Origin: CAYVQU01 sp964453155
GTDB taxonomy: Bacteria > Chloroflexota > Anaerolineae > Anaerolineales > UBA11858
Reading direction: 5' to 3'
DNA: 32,830 bases
NCBI GenBank assembly: GCA_964453155.1
Contig: CAYVQU010000045.1
Location: 1 to 32,830 of the forward strand
The stretch's first letter is position 1. Each line of letters begins with the position of its first letter. Below, in pieces: positions 32,377 through 32,830 of this stretch. Under the pieces are notes generated by a model that did not search any database, was not told where the DNA came from, and saw only the letters and a program-made list of their open reading frames with translations. A program made the translations under genes and the position numbers.

Positions 32377-32830
32377 TTTAAGTAAGTAGCGGTTTGGGAT
32401 TATTGAACTCAGACTATCCGTTGAGTTTATTCGGGTAGTTATCCGCCAATAATACCCATCGGGATCCTTTAATCGAAAATCGGTTAACCCCCACGGTTGA
32501 GTCTGCAAGCTATCAGATAATGGCCACCCGCTAGCCTTCACGCGCGCATAGATCGACTGAATATCATTTACTTCGAGAACAAATTCAACGCCGCGCCCCA
32601 ATCTTTCTCCCGACTGCGCCTGTATGGGATGATCAACAGGCAGATTTTTGCGGAGGTTCAACGCGATCTTGATATTTCCGTATGCCAGCGGGGTATACCC
32701 ATCAATGTGCTCTCCACCAGAGATAAAACCCAATACCTGAGTATAAAAAACGACCGATTCAGTCAGGTCATCGACGAATGGTAAGTATACGGAATAGTGT
32801 GAAAAGGGCTTGAAAAAAGAGGGGATTGGA
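32374..32830 (-). CDS. VOC (glyoxalase/bleomycin-resistance) family protein, 5' end outside the window
   Basis: The frame is open to the right edge, so the start codon lies beyond it. The readable N-terminal part includes HYSVYLPFVDDLTESVVFYTQVLGF, a standard opening of the VOC fold, and the C-terminal half ends with DFRLKDPDGYYWRITTR, the usual metal-ligand-bearing strand. About 151 residues are visible. Family members include glyoxalase, dioxygenases and antibiotic-binding proteins; no specific function can be given. The TTG at 32733 is an internal codon, not the start. The gene faces the methyltransferase fusion gene across the repeat element; its stop overlaps the right end of that element. 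Confidence 0.85.
   Translation of the reverse strand, partial: PIPSFFKPFSHYSVYLPFVDDLTESVVFYTQVLGFISGGEHIDGYTPLAYGNIKIALNLRKNLPVDHPIQAQSGERLGRGVEFVLEVNDIQSIYARVKASGWPLSDSLQTQPWGLTDFRLKDPDGYYWRITTRINSTDSLSSIIPNRYLLK

Noticed and set aside
1..32830. tRNA, rRNA, transposase or phage genes
   Set aside because: I looked through all gaps and frames and saw none; the repeats are too short and non-coding to be autonomous insertion sequences.

Overview
The window looks like chromosomal DNA of a free-living bacterium, most probably a Chloroflexota member of the Anaerolineae type. The pointers are a very large extracytoplasmic substrate-binding lipoprotein with a Glu/Val-rich linker behind its lipobox, a beta-propeller sensor kinase of the HisKA_3 type paired with a NarL-type regulator, a crtI-crtB pair, and many short palindromic intergenic repeats. 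This placement is inferred from gene style, not from a marker gene. There is no rRNA, tRNA, CRISPR array, phage module or transposase gene. Almost all of the window is coding.

Layout. Bases 1-4718 hold metabolic genes: an iron-sulfur aldo/keto reductase, a DUF624-like membrane protein on the opposite strand, a sulfatase and a zinc alcohol dehydrogenase. Bases 4820-9599 hold a membrane PAS/GAF/HD-GYP c-di-GMP phosphodiesterase and an M14 carboxypeptidase; a promoter with a LacI-like palindrome lies at the junction. Bases 9995-16749 hold an orphan 872-residue substrate-binding lipoprotein, a two-propeller sensor kinase and its response regulator. Bases 16736-19221 (minus) carry crtI-crtB for carotenoid synthesis. 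Bases 19411-21585 carry a GNAT acetyltransferase, an unknown acidic protein and an amidinotransferase-fold enzyme. Bases 21620-24846 (minus) carry aspartokinase and a cystathionine gamma-synthase-type enzyme; the latter has a clear promoter, SAM-I riboswitch and terminator. Bases 24970-27706 encode a complete ABC-2 exporter (two permeases and an ATPase). Bases 27812-32231 carry a PIG-L deacetylase, a WD40 protein, and a tight nitroreductase / PLC-like / methyltransferase-nucleotidyltransferase operon. A VOC-family gene on the minus strand is cut by the right edge.

Most notable. (1) The substrate-binding protein at 9995-12613 appears to carry the halves of the SBP_bac_5 fold in swapped order, as in a circular permutation. 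(2) A methyltransferase is fused to a nucleotidyltransferase-like domain at 30927-32231. (3) The intergenic gaps hold several families of small inverted-repeat elements, including two copies of one family on opposite strands about 9 kb apart. (4) Several genes that lack a Shine-Dalgarno sequence start directly downstream of such hairpins.

Functional links are modest. Aspartokinase and the SAM-controlled transsulfuration enzyme belong to aspartate-family amino-acid synthesis. The sensor and regulator may control the neighbouring lipoprotein. Sulfatase, dehydrogenase, carboxypeptidase and the binding protein fit a heterotroph that scavenges polymers and peptides.
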